Shown here: piece after piece, positions 17,038-28,994 of the stretch
Numbering within the stretch: the first letter of the stretch is position 1
Layout of the letters: every line of letters begins with the position of its first letter
Assembly: GCF_008801695.1 (NCBI RefSeq)
Contig: NZ_VZPF01000025.1
Location: forward strand, 1-58,382
Length of the DNA: 58,382 nt
Direction: 5' to 3'
DNA from: Pantoea stewartii subsp. stewartii
GTDB taxonomy: Bacteria; Pseudomonadota; Gammaproteobacteria; Enterobacterales; Enterobacteriaceae
Notes under the pieces: generated by a model
Seen by the model: only the letters and a program-made list of their open reading frames with translations
Databases searched by the model: none
What the model was told of the DNA's origin: nothing
Made by a program: the position numbers and the translations under genes

Positions 17038-17063
17038 AAAATCCACGCAATGGCGTGGATTTT
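17038..17063. terminator. Bidirectional terminator between ychF and the integrase
   Basis: AAAATCCACGC (17038-17048) and GCGTGGATTTT (17053-17063) pair perfectly with a 4-nt loop. A-rich and T-rich flanks allow use in either direction. It most likely ends the leftward ychF transcript. Confidence 0.75.
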
Positions 17064-17121
17064 AAGGGTTTAGGTGGTTTTCATGGGGTGTTATGACACC
17101 TCATGAGACAACAAAACTTAT

Positions 17122-18213
17122 TTAGACGTTAAACAAGAAATTCATCACATCGCCATCTTTAACGATGTACTCTTTGCCTTCTGAACGCATCTTGCCCGCT
17201 TCTTTCGCGCCTTGCTCACCCTTATAGGTAATAAAGTCTTCAAACGCGATCGTTTGTGCGCGAATAAAGCCTTTCTCGAAGTCGGTGTGGATTTTACCGG
17301 CGGCCTGTGGGGCGGTGGCGCCAACAGGGATAGTCCATGCGCGTACTTCTTTGACGCCGGCGGTGAAATAGGTCTGCAGATTCAGCAGTGCGTAACCGGC
17401 ACGAATCACGCGGTTCAGGCCTGGCTCTTCGATACCCAGCTCGGTCATAAACTCGTCACGATCTTCGTCTTCCAGTTCGGCGATATCAGATTCGACAGAG
17501 GCGCAGACTGGCACAACGACAGAACCTTCTTTGGCGGCGATTTCGCGCACTTTATCCAGGTACGGGTTGTTTTCAAAGCCATCTTCGTTGACATTGGCGA
17601 TGTACATCGTGGGCTTGAGCGTCAGGAAGCTCAGATAACGCAGGGCGGCTTTGTCTTCATCGGTCAGATCCAGCGCGCGCAGCATGCCCGCGTTTTCCAG
17701 ATGAGGCAGACATTTCTCCAGCGCCGCCTGTTCCGCTTTCGCGTCTTTATCGCCACCTTTGGCTTTTTTCTGCACGCGCTGCAGTGCACGTTCACAGGTG
17801 TCCAGATCCGCCAGCGCCAGCTCGGTGTTGATGGTTTCGATATCATCAGCCGGATCGACTTTATTATTCACGTGGATAATATTGTCGTTTTCAAAGCAGC
17901 GAACCACGTGGCCGATCGCTTCGGTTTCACGGATATTGGTCAGGAACTGGTTGCCCAGGCCTTCACCTTTTGATGCACCTTTTACCAGACCGGCGATATC
18001 GACGAATTCCATGGTAGTCGGAACCACGCGCTGTGGCTTGACGATCTCGGACAGCTGATCCAGACGCAGGTCTGGCATAGGTACAACGCCCGTGTTGGGT
18101 TCAATGGTGCAGAAGGGGAAGTTCGCCGCTTCAATACCCGCTTTTGTCAGCGCGTTAAACAGAGTGGATTTACCGACATTTGGCAGGCCCACGATACCGC
18201 ATTTGAATCCCAT
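17122..18213 (-). CDS. ychF: Redox-regulated ATPase/GTPase-like protein YchF
   Basis: 363 residues, the universal YchF (OLA1) length. P-loop [18 protein letters not shown] at the N-terminus, then [34 protein letters not shown] (G3), and the C-terminal TGS domain ([29 protein letters not shown]). YchF binds ATP rather than GTP, associates with ribosomes and affects oxidative stress response. It follows pth in the same direction with a 107-base gap, as in E. coli. Confidence 0.97.
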   Translation of the reverse strand: MGFKCGIVGLPNVGKSTLFNALTKAGIEAANFPFCTIEPNTGVVPMPDLRLDQLSEIVKPQRVVPTTMEFVDIAGLVKGASKGEGLGNQFLTNIRETEAIGHVVRCFENDNIIHVNNKVDPADDIETINTELALADLDTCERALQRVQKKAKGGDKDAKAEQAALEKCLPHLENAGMLRALDLTDEDKAALRYLSFLTLKPTMYIANVNEDGFENNPYLDKVREIAAKEGSVVVPVCASVESDIAELEDEDRDEFMTELGIEEPGLNRVIRAGYALLNLQTYFTAGVKEVRAWTIPVGATAPQAAGKIHTDFEKGFIRAQTIAFEDFITYKGEQGAKEAGKMRSEGKEYIVKDGDVMNFLFNV

Positions 18214-18320
18214 GGTTTAATACCCTTTATAGCTGGATGGGCAACGCCTGAACGCAGGCGCCGCCGGAAACGTAAGATAATTTTGGCGCATTATACACAG
18301 ATTCGCGACAATCGGGGCGA

Positions 18321-18908
18321 TTAGACAGGCTTAAAGGCATGCAGGCGGTTCATTGCCTTAATGCGATCTTCCTTCAGCCACAGTTCGGTGCAGCGCGCTG
18401 CTTCATCAATGGCGTCATCGCACAGCTTTTGCTCGCTGGCGGGCGGTTTGCCTAACACAAATCCGGTCACTTTGTTGCGGTCACCGGGATGGCCGATGCC
18501 GATGCGCAGACGATGAAAGTTATTATTATTGCCCAGCTTGCTGATGATGTCTTTCAGGCCGTTATGACCGCCGTGACCGCCGCCTTGTTTGAATTTCGCA
18601 ATGCCCGGCGGCAGATCGAGTTCATCGTGCGCCACTAAAATTTCTTCGGGCGCAATACGGTAGAAGGTCGCCATCGCCGCGACCGCTTTGCCGCTGAGGT
18701 TCATAAAGGTGGTGGGCACCAGCAGTCGGACATCTTCGCCCGCCAGCGCCAGTCGCGCCGTATAACCGAAAAATTTGGCTTCTTCTTTTAACGACTGATT
18801 GTGCCGCTCAGCCAGCAAATCCAGATACCACGCACCCGCGTTATGGCGCGTGGCGGCATATTCCGCACCGGGATTCGCCAGGCCGACAATCAGTTTAATG
18901 CTGCTCAC
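18321..18908 (-). CDS. pth: Peptidyl-tRNA hydrolase
   Basis: Cleaves peptidyl-tRNA released by drop-off so that tRNA is recycled. 195 residues. N-terminal [18 protein letters not shown] with the catalytic histidine, [18 protein letters not shown] and the [13 protein letters not shown] segment are conserved. Located upstream of ychF and divergent from ychH, the standard enterobacterial order. Confidence 0.97.
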   Translation of the reverse strand: MSSIKLIVGLANPGAEYAATRHNAGAWYLDLLAERHNQSLKEEAKFFGYTARLALAGEDVRLLVPTTFMNLSGKAVAAMATFYRIAPEEILVAHDELDLPPGIAKFKQGGGHGGHNGLKDIISKLGNNNNFHRLRIGIGHPGDRNKVTGFVLGKPPASEQKLCDDAIDEAARCTELWLKEDRIKAMNRLHAFKPV

Positions 18909-19068
18909 AAGGAATATCCTGCTGTTATCACTAAAGGGCAGTAGTTTACTGTGCCAGGCTGCGGATCACAAAGTGTGAGCCACGAATTATTAGTGTCGGT
19001 GATTAATTGTTTTTCATCTAAATCAATAAGCTGTAATTATGCTTTGGTCACACTTATCCTGCTCTGAG

Positions 19069-19084
19069 TGTGACGAAGTGCACA
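19069..19084 (+). promoter_or_regulatory. Likely CRP site upstream of ychH
   Basis: TGTGACGAAGTGCACA matches the CRP consensus TGTGA-N6-TCACA at all but one position. E. coli ychH is known to be CRP-activated. The site is about 82-98 bases before the ychH start. Confidence 0.65.
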
Positions 19085-19166
19085 AATTAGCCTGCTGTCA
19101 TTGCCTAAACTACTGACAGGTTAACATTGTGTGCGCTCATCGGACCGCACCGTCAGGAGGTGAAAG

Positions 19167-19442
19167 ATGAAACGTCATCACTCACGTATGGCAGGAAATG
19201 CCTTAATGGCACTGGGCTTAGTGACCATGGTATTCGGCGTTGGTTTTTCGATTATTAACCAACTTCCCTCTTTAAATCTGCCGCAGATACTGGCGCAGGG
19301 GGCGATGTTTGGGATTTTCTTTGGCGCACTGTTATGGCTGGCTGGTGCCTGTATTAGCGGTCGTGAGAAAGTCGAAGATCGCTATTACTGGGAGCGGCAT
19401 TATGGCGATAAACGCTGCCGCCGCAGCCACCACTCGTCATAA
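19167..19442 (+). CDS. ychH: Stress-induced inner-membrane protein YchH
   Basis: 91 residues with two hydrophobic segments (ALMALGLVTMVFGVGFSII and GAMFGIFFGALLWLAGACI) and a charged tail, as in E. coli YchH, which is linked to stress tolerance and biofilm behaviour. AGGAGG precedes the ATG. Its stop at 19442 abuts the stop of the converging diguanylate cyclase gene with no spacer. Confidence 0.9.
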   Translation: MKRHHSRMAGNALMALGLVTMVFGVGFSIINQLPSLNLPQILAQGAMFGIFFGALLWLAGACISGREKVEDRYYWERHYGDKRCRRSHHSS

Positions 19443-20591
19443 TCACGTTCCCGGCAACGTCAGGCAGGGTTGGGTTCGGTTTCTGCCTTTGGCTTTTGCC
19501 TGATAGAGCGCTTTGTCAGCCAGCGCCATCAGTTCGCCAAAATCAATGTGGCGATTGTCGGCGGTAGAGAAGCCAATGCTGACGGAATAGGGAATCTGCC
19601 CCGGTCGGGAAAGGTGGATCGCCTGGCGCACCTGCTCGCACCAGACGTTAGCCTGCGCTGACTTCATCGGCAGAAGGGCGGCAAATTCTTCGCCGCCCAG
19701 TCGCGCAAAGCGCGCCCCTTCAGGCAGCATGCCGGACACACGGTGACTGAAATCAATAAGAACCTGGTCGCCCTGATGATGCCCGTAGCGGTCATTAATA
19801 CCTTTAAAATGGTCCAGATCGAATAACACCACCGTCAGCGCTTTATTCTGCTTCTGACAGGCTTTAATCATCACCTCGGCGCTGGTAAACAGCGCACGAC
19901 GGTTCCAGATATTGGTCAGAGGATCGTGCAGTGAAGCCGCTTTCAGCGCATTGCGCGTCCGCTTATTGACCATCGCCAGAATCGTCACGGTAAACCCAAT
20001 GACAAACAGCATGGATTCCATAATCACATAGACGGAGAAATTCGAGCCGCTTATCGCGCCCTGAACGCCAACCGGGCGGGAATTATCCAGAAATATGCGA
20101 GCCACATGGAATATCAGGTGAATCCAGAGCAGGAGCTGGGCAGGCCAGAACGTTGCATCCATATGGCGCCGCGCCAGCCAGAGAAAATAGATAAGCGCTC
20201 CGGTATACCCGATGCAGAGCAGGCAGAGCACCAGTACGCGCAGCGATAAGCTGTAATAAAATCCCGGAATCAGGCAGAGCAGTGACCAGATCAGCGCCCC
20301 GACCAGACCACTCATCCCCGGCTGCTTACCGCAAAAGGTGCGAAACGCGCTGAACAATCCCCCGTAAGCCAGCATAAGCAACACGTTGCTCATGGCCACC
20401 GGTAAAAACTGATAGCCCTGGCTGCGCAGGCTACTGAGAATAAAGGCGACCAGCGTCAGTAAAATGGCCACGCAAACATAGCCCAGCGTGCGATCGTAAT
20501 GCGAACCGACCCAGGCAAATGCCAGGATCAGACTCATAAACCCCAGTACGTAGAGTTCGCAAATAAATAACGTATAGACGTCGAGGTTCAT
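19443..20591 (-). CDS. Membrane-bound diguanylate cyclase (GGDEF domain)
   Basis: 382 residues. The first half has several hydrophobic helices forming a membrane sensor region. The C-terminal half is a GGDEF domain: LHDPLTNIWNRRALF, VVLFDLDHFKGINDRYGHHQGD and the active-site RLGGEEFAALLP, so it should make cyclic di-GMP. I do not see an RxxD inhibitory site at the usual spot. ATG 20591 is preferred to the upstream GTG 20633. It sits between ychH and prs, where E. coli has dauA (ychM), so it is an accessory gene. Given the flagellar genes in the window, a role in the motile-sessile switch is plausible but not shown. Confidence 0.9.
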   Translation of the reverse strand: MNLDVYTLFICELYVLGFMSLILAFAWVGSHYDRTLGYVCVAILLTLVAFILSSLRSQGYQFLPVAMSNVLLMLAYGGLFSAFRTFCGKQPGMSGLVGALIWSLLCLIPGFYYSLSLRVLVLCLLCIGYTGALIYFLWLARRHMDATFWPAQLLLWIHLIFHVARIFLDNSRPVGVQGAISGSNFSVYVIMESMLFVIGFTVTILAMVNKRTRNALKAASLHDPLTNIWNRRALFTSAEVMIKACQKQNKALTVVLFDLDHFKGINDRYGHHQGDQVLIDFSHRVSGMLPEGARFARLGGEEFAALLPMKSAQANVWCEQVRQAIHLSRPGQIPYSVSIGFSTADNRHIDFGELMALADKALYQAKAKGRNRTQPCLTLPGT

Positions 20592-20773
20592 AGTGGAAAA
20601 CGATCGCAATAAAAAGTGCGGGCAAAGTACCACTCAACGCAGAATGGCAAAAGAGCAGATAAGATAATTTCAGCGAAAGAGTTTTTCGTAGTAAGCGTGA
20701 CAATAACGGCGGTGACTCATAACGAAAATTTCTGTGAATCAAGCAGCTTTGTCGGAAGGGGAGAGGTACAGAC

Positions 20774-20803
20774 AAAAGAAAAGGCCGGACAGCGTGTCCG
20801 ACC
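20774..20803 (-). terminator. Intrinsic terminator of prs
   Basis: On the minus strand GGTCGGACA, loop CGC, TGTCCGGCC (one G-U pair), followed by TTTTCTTTT. It lies nine bases after the prs stop. Confidence 0.85.
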
Positions 20804-20811
20804 TGCGAAGA

Positions 20812-21831
<1,020 letters not shown>

Positions 21832-21895
21832 TCACACGGGTATGTGAGTGCGAAACGTGCTGTATCTGGAACAGGGTGACACAGTCACGCTATCG

Positions 21896-22753
21896 CTAAT
21901 CGCCTTGCAGAGTGCGCTGTAACGGCGAGACGTTAACGCCTCGGGCTACAAAACCGCGCACCCATGACGGGGCAAGTTCCAGCACCTGGCGAGCAGCGTA
22001 CTCGGTGTCAAATTCAGCAAACACACAAGCACCTGTCCCTGTCAGGCGCGACGGCGCGTATTCTAGCAGCCATGAAACAAGCTCATCAACCTCACGAAAA
22101 CGTTTTCTTACTACTGATTCGCAATCGTTAAGAAAGGGGGCCTGTAAAAGTGCTGATAAAGTGCGCACGGGCGTGTCACGGGGAAGTGCCGGATCGTTAA
22201 AGACCACTGGCGTGGCCACGCTGACGCCGGGATGGGCAACAAGATACCATTTTTCGGCAGGCGATGCGGGAGAAAGCACCTCGCCGACCCCTTCGGCGAA
22301 GGCGGCGTGCCCTTTAACGAACACCGGGACATCCGCACCCAGTTTCACGCCCATCTGTGCCAGTTCCGTCGGCGAAAAACCGGTTTGCCAGAGATGATTA
22401 AGCGCCACCAGAACCGTAGCGGCGTCAGAAGAACCGCCACCCAGTCCACCGCCCATTGGCAAACGCTTTTCAATAGCGATCCGCGCACCCGCCTGTGCCG
22501 GTAGCGTTCCCTTCTCCCGGGCAGCCGCCTTAAGCATGTCGGCGGCACGCACGATCAGGTTTTCAGCATCCGGCACGCCGGACACGGGTGTGAGAAGGGT
22601 AATGGCATCGCTCTGATTGGGAACAATCTCCAGACTGTCGCCATAATCCAGAAACTGAAACAGAGTTTGCAGGTTATGGTAACCGTCCGCCCGGCGCCCG
22701 GTGATGTACAAAAAAAGGTTCAGTTTTGCCGGAGCAGGCCAGGTGGTGATCAT
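21896..22753 (-). CDS. ispE: 4-diphosphocytidyl-2-C-methyl-D-erythritol kinase
   Basis: GHMP kinase of the MEP isoprenoid pathway. 285 residues. N-terminal [22 protein letters not shown] and the ATP loop [15 protein letters not shown] are clear, with the C-terminal [13 protein letters not shown]. Start overlaps the lolB stop by four bases (ATGA), so lolB-ispE are coupled, with prs downstream. Confidence 0.97.
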   Translation of the reverse strand: MITTWPAPAKLNLFLYITGRRADGYHNLQTLFQFLDYGDSLEIVPNQSDAITLLTPVSGVPDAENLIVRAADMLKAAAREKGTLPAQAGARIAIEKRLPMGGGLGGGSSDAATVLVALNHLWQTGFSPTELAQMGVKLGADVPVFVKGHAAFAEGVGEVLSPASPAEKWYLVAHPGVSVATPVVFNDPALPRDTPVRTLSALLQAPFLNDCESVVRKRFREVDELVSWLLEYAPSRLTGTGACVFAEFDTEYAARQVLELAPSWVRGFVARGVNVSPLQRTLQGD

Positions 22754-23379
22754 TTCAGCGTCCAGCTATCCATACGTAACTTGATGCGCTGATCGCCTTC
22801 TTTCAGCTCCAGGCTGGCCGGCAGCGCAGGGGTGACGTTGCTGTCGTAGCCGGCGATGGTCACCTGCCAGGTCTGGCCATCATGCTGATAGTTCAGGCTG
22901 CGCAACTGATACTGATCGTTAAGCTGGTAGTCGGTCGCATCGCCCGGCAGGCCCATCATCCACTGACGCAGGTTGGTCAGCGGAATATCCATGCCGGTCA
23001 GCTGCGAGATCATCTTCTGCGCATCGTTGCTGACATAGCGTTTGCCCTGGCTATCCACGATCTGCACCACAGAACCCTGCGCATCCAGCTGCAGTTCTGT
23101 GCTGCCTAACGGGTTGGTTAACAGCAGACGATAACGGTCAGGTGCGGTCTGCTGCCAGTTGAAGCGGGCATAGACTTTTTGTTTGTCCGACAGATAGGCG
23201 AACGCGCCGCGCGTCTGGTACTGCGTCACTTTACTGACCGCTTGCTGATGATGTTGCCATTGGGGTGCAGTGGCGCTCGGGCCGGGACCTTGTGGTTTAT
23301 TGATGCTACAGGCAGCCAGCAGAACAGCACCGGCCAGGGGTAAAAGGCGCAACAGATTGCGTGGGGAAGTAAGCATCAA
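22750..23379 (-). CDS. lolB: Outer-membrane lipoprotein insertion protein LolB
   Basis: Accepts lipoproteins from LolA and inserts them in the outer membrane. 209 residues. The lipoprotein signal ends in the lipobox LLAAC, and the mature part matches LolB ([55 protein letters not shown]). Divergent from hemA. Confidence 0.95.
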   Translation of the reverse strand: MMLTSPRNLLRLLPLAGAVLLAACSINKPQGPGPSATAPQWQHHQQAVSKVTQYQTRGAFAYLSDKQKVYARFNWQQTAPDRYRLLLTNPLGSTELQLDAQGSVVQIVDSQGKRYVSNDAQKMISQLTGMDIPLTNLRQWMMGLPGDATDYQLNDQYQLRSLNYQHDGQTWQVTIAGYDSNVTPALPASLELKEGDQRIKLRMDSWTLK

Positions 23380-23592
23380 GTGGTCATCTCCTCGGACTCA
23401 TTTTTCATTGGTAACAGGTAACGCTAACCATCCGCATTTTAACCGTCAATGCTGTTATACGGCAAAATCGCTATGATCGGCTTAATCTTATTACAGTCAT
23501 AGCCTTTGTATGGCTTTTCTTGATCTGCTGCATCTTGTAGAATGCGCTTCACAAAACCCTGAGATTATTGGGACAACCCAACCTAAATCGCC

Positions 23593-24849
23593 ATGACGCT
23601 GCTCGCTCTCGGAATCAATCACAAAACTGCACCCATTGCTCTGCGCGAACGCGTTGCGTTCGGGCCGGAGTCGCTGGAACAGGCCTTAGACAGCCTGTTA
23701 TCCCAGCCCATGGTGCAGAGTGGCGTCGTGCTCTCCACCTGTAACCGAACCGAACTCTACCTGAGTGTAGAGCAACAGGTCGATCTGCAGGAACGTCTGG
23801 TGCGCTGGCTGTGTGACTATCACCAGCTTGATGAAGAGGATGTACGTAACAGCCTCTACTGGCATCAGGACAATGAGGCCGTCAGTCATCTTATGCGCGT
23901 CGCCAGCGGGCTGGATTCGCTGGTGCTGGGCGAGCCGCAGATTTTAGGTCAGGTGAAAAAAGCCTTTGCCGATTCGCAGCGCGGTCATGCACTGAGCAGT
24001 GAACTGGAACGTATGTTCCAGAAAACCTTCTCGGTTGCCAAGCGCGTGCGTACGGAAACGGAGATTGGCGCGAACGCCGTTTCCGTTGCCTTTGCCGCCT
24101 GTACGCTGGCGCGGCAGATCTTTGAGTCCCTCTCCACCGTCAACGTGTTACTGGTTGGCGCGGGGGAAACCATCGAGCTGGTGGCGCGTCATCTGAGCGA
24201 ACATCAGGTCAAAAAACTGATTATTGCCAACCGTACCCGCGAACGCGCGGACGCGCTGGCGAAAGAAGTGGGCGCGGAAGTGATTGGCCTTGCGGACATC
24301 GACGCGCGCCTGGCCGATGCCGACATCGTCATTACTTCCACCTCCAGTCCCTTGCCCATCATTGGTAAAGGCATGATGGAACGGGCGCTCAAAGCGCGCC
24401 GTAACCAGCCAATGCTGCTGGTGGATATTGCGGTGCCGCGCGACGTAGAGCCGGAAGTGGGCAAGTTAGCGAATGCCTATCTCTACAGCGTTGACGATCT
24501 GCAGGCCATCATTGAGCAGAACCTTGCCCAGCGCAAAGCCGCTGCGGTGCAGGCCGAAAGTATCGTGGTGCAGGAATGCAGCGATTTCATGACCTGGCTG
24601 CGTTCCCAGGGCGCGGTCAACTCTATTCGTGAATACCGTGCTCAGGCGGATGATATCCGCGCTGAACTGGAAGGCCGTGCGCTGCAGGCGCTGCAGCAGG
24701 GTGCCGATCCGCAAAAAGTGATGCAGGAACTGGCCCACAAGCTGACCAACCGTTTGATTCATGCACCGACCAAATCTCTTCAGCAGGCCGCGCGCGACGG
24801 CGACAGCGAACGCCTGCAGATTTTACGCGACAGCCTGGGTCTCGATTAG
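23593..24849 (+). CDS. hemA: Glutamyl-tRNA reductase
   Basis: First enzyme of C5 haem synthesis, reducing glutamyl-tRNA to glutamate-1-semialdehyde. 418 residues as in E. coli. Catalytic cysteine in [26 protein letters not shown], the NADPH-binding [16 protein letters not shown] and the C-terminal dimerisation helix are intact. Haem and sirohaem both derive from this pathway, which the nitrite reductase further right also needs. Confidence 0.98.
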   Translation: MTLLALGINHKTAPIALRERVAFGPESLEQALDSLLSQPMVQSGVVLSTCNRTELYLSVEQQVDLQERLVRWLCDYHQLDEEDVRNSLYWHQDNEAVSHLMRVASGLDSLVLGEPQILGQVKKAFADSQRGHALSSELERMFQKTFSVAKRVRTETEIGANAVSVAFAACTLARQIFESLSTVNVLLVGAGETIELVARHLSEHQVKKLIIANRTRERADALAKEVGAEVIGLADIDARLADADIVITSTSSPLPIIGKGMMERALKARRNQPMLLVDIAVPRDVEPEVGKLANAYLYSVDDLQAIIEQNLAQRKAAAVQAESIVVQECSDFMTWLRSQGAVNSIREYRAQADDIRAELEGRALQALQQGADPQKVMQELAHKLTNRLIHAPTKSLQQAARDGDSERLQILRDSLGLD

Positions 24850-24891
24850 GCACACTGCTGTCGTCTTCTGTTACGGGAATCCCACAGTTAA

Positions 24892-25974
24892 ATGAAAACC
24901 TCTATTGTTGCGAAACTGGAAGCGCTGCAGGAGCGCCACGAAGAAGTGGAAGCAATGCTGGGCGATGCAGGCGTCATTGCCGATCAGGAACGCTTTCGTG
25001 CTTTGTCGCGTGAATATGCTCAGTTGACCGATGTCACGCGCTGCTTCCGCGACTGGCAGCAGAACCAGGATGATATCGAGACGGCTAAAATGTTACTCGA
25101 CGATCCTGAAATGCGCGATATGGCGCAGGAAGAGCTGCAGGCGGCGCGTGAGAAAACCGACGCGCTGGAGCAACAGTTGCAGTTGTTACTGCTGCCGAAA
25201 GATCCGGACGATGAGCGCGACTGTTTTGTCGAAGTCCGTGCCGGTACCGGCGGCGACGAAGCGGCCATTTTTGCGGGTGACCTGTTCCGTATGTATAGCC
25301 GTTACGCCGAGTCACGTCGCTGGCGGGTGGAAATCGTCAGCGCTAACGATGGTGAGCACGGTGGCTATAAAGAGGTGATTGCCCGTATTATGGGTGACGG
25401 TGCCTATGGTCGACTGAAATTTGAATCCGGCGGCCATCGCGTACAACGCGTACCCGAGACGGAATCCCAGGGCCGTATTCATACCTCTGCCTGTACGGTG
25501 GCGGTGATGCCTGAACTGCCGGAAGCGGAGCTGCCCGAGATCAACCCGTCAGATTTAAAAATCGATACTTTCCGCTCCTCCGGTGCCGGTGGGCAGCACG
25601 TTAACACCACCGACTCCGCGATCCGTATTACCCACTTGCCGACCGGTATTGTGGTGGAATGTCAGGATGAACGCTCTCAGCACAAGAACAAGGCAAAAGC
25701 CTTATCGGTGTTGGGCGCACGTATTCATGCGGCCGAAATGGCAAAACGTCACGAAGCTGAAGCCAGCACCCGCCGTAACCTGCTGGGCAGCGGTGACCGT
25801 TCCGATCGTATCCGCACCTATAACTTCCCGCAGGGCCGTGTGACCGACCACCGCATCAACCTGACGCTTTATCGTCTGGATGAAACCATGGAAGGTAAAC
25901 TGGACAGCCTGATCGAACCCATCGTTCAGGAATACCAGGCTGACCAACTGGCGGCGCTGGCCGGTCAGGATTAA
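24892..25974 (+). CDS. prfA: Peptide chain release factor 1
   Basis: Reads UAA and UAG. 360 residues. The stop-codon recognition tripeptide is PET in [10 protein letters not shown] (E. coli has PAT, the family rule is PxT), and the catalytic GGQ lies in [17 protein letters not shown]. The stop overlaps the prmC start (TAATG), coupling the factor to the enzyme that methylates its GGQ glutamine. Confidence 0.98.
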   Translation: MKTSIVAKLEALQERHEEVEAMLGDAGVIADQERFRALSREYAQLTDVTRCFRDWQQNQDDIETAKMLLDDPEMRDMAQEELQAAREKTDALEQQLQLLLLPKDPDDERDCFVEVRAGTGGDEAAIFAGDLFRMYSRYAESRRWRVEIVSANDGEHGGYKEVIARIMGDGAYGRLKFESGGHRVQRVPETESQGRIHTSACTVAVMPELPEAELPEINPSDLKIDTFRSSGAGGQHVNTTDSAIRITHLPTGIVVECQDERSQHKNKAKALSVLGARIHAAEMAKRHEAEASTRRNLLGSGDRSDRIRTYNFPQGRVTDHRINLTLYRLDETMEGKLDSLIEPIVQEYQADQLAALAGQD

Positions 25975-26816
25975 TGGATATTCGCCACTGGCTCAAACAG
26001 GCGGTTGCCACGCTGTGTGGGGGCGACAGCCCGAAGCGTGATGCGGAAATCCTGCTGGGTTATGTCACAGGCAAACCCCGCAGCTGGCTGGTGGCTTTTG
26101 ATGAAACCCTGCTCAGTGACGCGCAGTTACAACAGTTGACGGCGTTGCTGGCACGGCGCGCCCGGGGAGAACCGATCGCCCATTTAGTTGGCGAGCGCGA
26201 ATTCTGGTCGCTCCCGCTGAGGGTTAGCGACGCCACACTTATCCCGCGGCCGGATACCGAGATCCTGGTTGAACAGGCGCTGGCCCGATTGCCTGCCGCA
26301 CCTGCGCGCGTGCTGGATCTCGGCACGGGCACCGGTGCCATTGCCCTGGCGATTGCCAGCGAACGGCCCGATTGCACCGTGATCGGCGTTGATCGTGTCC
26401 CTGCTGCCGTTGCGCTGGCGCAGGATAACGCTGCGCATCTGGCGATAGCTAACGCGACGTTTGTGCACAGCCACTGGTTTGCACAGCTCACCCCGACCCG
26501 ATTTGATCTTATCGTGAGTAATCCGCCTTACATTGATGCCAGCGATCACCATCTGGAGGAGGGCGATGTGCGTTTTGAACCGCGCAGCGCACTGGTGGCA
26601 GATGAGGCGGGCATGGCCGATCTCCGGTGGCTGATCGCACAGTCACCCGCCTGGTTACAGCCGGGTGGCTGGCTGCTACTGGAACATGGCTGGCAGCAGG
26701 ATGAGGCGGTGCGTCAACTGATGTGCCAGCACCACTATCAGGCGGTGGACACGGTGAAGGATTACGGTGGCAATCCCCGGGTCACATTTGGGCAGACCGC
26801 GCCGATACCGGTATAG
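25974..26816 (+). CDS. prmC: Release factor glutamine methyltransferase
   Basis: SAM-dependent N5-methylation of the GGQ glutamine in RF1 and RF2. 280 residues. SAM motif VLDLGTGTGAIALAIASERP and the catalytic LIVSNPPYI are present, with the N-terminal helical factor-binding domain. Overlaps prfA by one base. Confidence 0.97.
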   Translation: MDIRHWLKQAVATLCGGDSPKRDAEILLGYVTGKPRSWLVAFDETLLSDAQLQQLTALLARRARGEPIAHLVGEREFWSLPLRVSDATLIPRPDTEILVEQALARLPAAPARVLDLGTGTGAIALAIASERPDCTVIGVDRVPAAVALAQDNAAHLAIANATFVHSHWFAQLTPTRFDLIVSNPPYIDASDHHLEEGDVRFEPRSALVADEAGMADLRWLIAQSPAWLQPGGWLLLEHGWQQDEAVRQLMCQHHYQAVDTVKDYGGNPRVTFGQTAPIPV

Positions 26817-26843
26817 TGCCGCAACGTAAAATCACAGGGATGA

Positions 26844-27245
26844 ATGATGTTTACTTATTACCCACTGCTAAAAAACCTGCATCTGCTGACCGTGGCGATC
26901 ACGGTTTCGCTGTTTCTGCTGCGCTTCTACTGGCAGCGCGTTGGCGCAGCCATACTGCAACGCCGCTGGGTCCGTATTCTTCCACATGTCAACGACACGT
27001 TGCTGCTGCTGAGCGGCACAGCGCTGGTAATGCTGACCCACTTCTATCCGTTTTCACCTCAGGGAAGCTGGCTGACGGAGAAGCTGTTAGGCGTTATTAT
27101 CTATATTGCCCTTGGGTCCGTGGCGCTGAGCCGCCGCCCTCGTTCTGATCGCACCCGCTGGATAGCCTTTGTGGTCGCCTTAATCGCGCTGGTGACGATC
27201 ATTAAGCTGGCACTGAGTAAAATGCCGTTATTGGGGATAGTATGA
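26844..27245 (+). CDS. sirB2: SirB2-family inner-membrane protein
   Basis: 133 residues with four hydrophobic helices, the SirB family (E. coli YchQ). Function is not known. The name comes from an old Salmonella invasion screen. It is preceded by AGGGA and overlaps sirB1 by four bases. Confidence 0.9.
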   Translation: MMFTYYPLLKNLHLLTVAITVSLFLLRFYWQRVGAAILQRRWVRILPHVNDTLLLLSGTALVMLTHFYPFSPQGSWLTEKLLGVIIYIALGSVALSRRPRSDRTRWIAFVVALIALVTIIKLALSKMPLLGIV

Positions 27246-28051
27246 GCTCCACCGAACAACTCGATTACAGTGAAACACCGCTCTGTGAGGCGGTGATGGG
27301 TGCAACCAAAGCCATTCGCACCGATTTTCCGACCCTGTCGGTCGAACAACAGTTAGCGGCGTTAGTGGCTGAAGCCCGGGATTACGTCAGCGACCAACAG
27401 GATGCGGATTTAAAGCTCGAAAAGCTGCTGGAGCTGTTTTACAAGCAGTGGAAATTTGGCGGTGCCAGCGGCGTGTATAATCTGTCTGATGCACTCTGGC
27501 TGGATAAAGTGCTGAAAACCCGTCAGGGATCCGCCGTGTCACTGGGCGTGATTCTGCTGCATATTGCGGCGGAACTGGAACTGCCCCTGATGCCGGTGAT
27601 TTTCCCGACGCAGTTGATTCTGCGCGCCGACTGGCTGGATGGCGACAAGTGGCTGATTAATCCCTTCAACGGGGAAACCCTGGATACGCATACGCTCGAA
27701 GTATGGCTGAAAGGCAATATCAGCCCGCTGGCGCGTCTGTATGATGACGATCTCGATGAAGCCAAAACCGTCAGCGTAATGCGCAAAATGCTGGATACGC
27801 TGAAAGCGGCGCTGATGGAAGAGAAGCAGATGGAGCTGGCCCTGAACGTCAGCCAGGTGTTGTTGCGCATTGACCCGGACGATCCCTATGAAATTCGCGA
27901 TCGGGGATTAATCTATGCACAGCTTGAGTGCGATCATATCGCGTTAACGGACTTAACCTACTTCGTTGAACAGTGTCCTGAGGATCCGGTCAGCGAAATG
28001 ATTAAAGTCCAGATTCACGCAATCGAACAAAAACGCGTGACGCTGCATTAA
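27242..28051 (+). CDS. sirB1: SirB1-family protein, transglutaminase-like with TPR
   Basis: 269 residues (E. coli YchA). Belongs to the SirB1 family with a transglutaminase-like core (FKGG-like segment WKFGGASGVYNLSDALWLDKVL, then GVILLHIAAELELPLMPV) and C-terminal tetratricopeptide-like helices. No proven activity. Coupled to sirB2 and followed 25 bases later by kdsA. Confidence 0.9.
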   Translation: MSSTEQLDYSETPLCEAVMGATKAIRTDFPTLSVEQQLAALVAEARDYVSDQQDADLKLEKLLELFYKQWKFGGASGVYNLSDALWLDKVLKTRQGSAVSLGVILLHIAAELELPLMPVIFPTQLILRADWLDGDKWLINPFNGETLDTHTLEVWLKGNISPLARLYDDDLDEAKTVSVMRKMLDTLKAALMEEKQMELALNVSQVLLRIDPDDPYEIRDRGLIYAQLECDHIALTDLTYFVEQCPEDPVSEMIKVQIHAIEQKRVTLH

Positions 28052-28067
28052 GCGTCACCCCAGATAA

Positions 28068-28931
<864 letters not shown>

Positions 28932-28942
28932 GCCGCAGTGCA

Positions 28943-28980
28943 GACGAAAAAAGAGCGAATTCTCGCTCTTTTTTTTCGTC
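28943..28980. terminator. Bidirectional terminator between kdsA and chaA
   Basis: AAGAGCGA, loop ATTC, TCGCTCTT, flanked by A6 on the left and T8 on the right, extended by GACG/CGTC. It can serve both converging genes. Confidence 0.92.
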
Positions 28981-28994
28981 TCAGGTTTGTGAGA

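Noticed and set aside
15286..17121. tRNA or tmRNA attachment site for the integrase
   Set aside because: No tRNA-like 3' end is visible on either side of the gene.
17212..17973. 253-codon frame antisense to ychF
   Set aside because: A shadow of a strongly conserved coding gene with no features of its own. Similar antisense frames over tcyN, nasF, nasB and nasA were dropped for the same reason.
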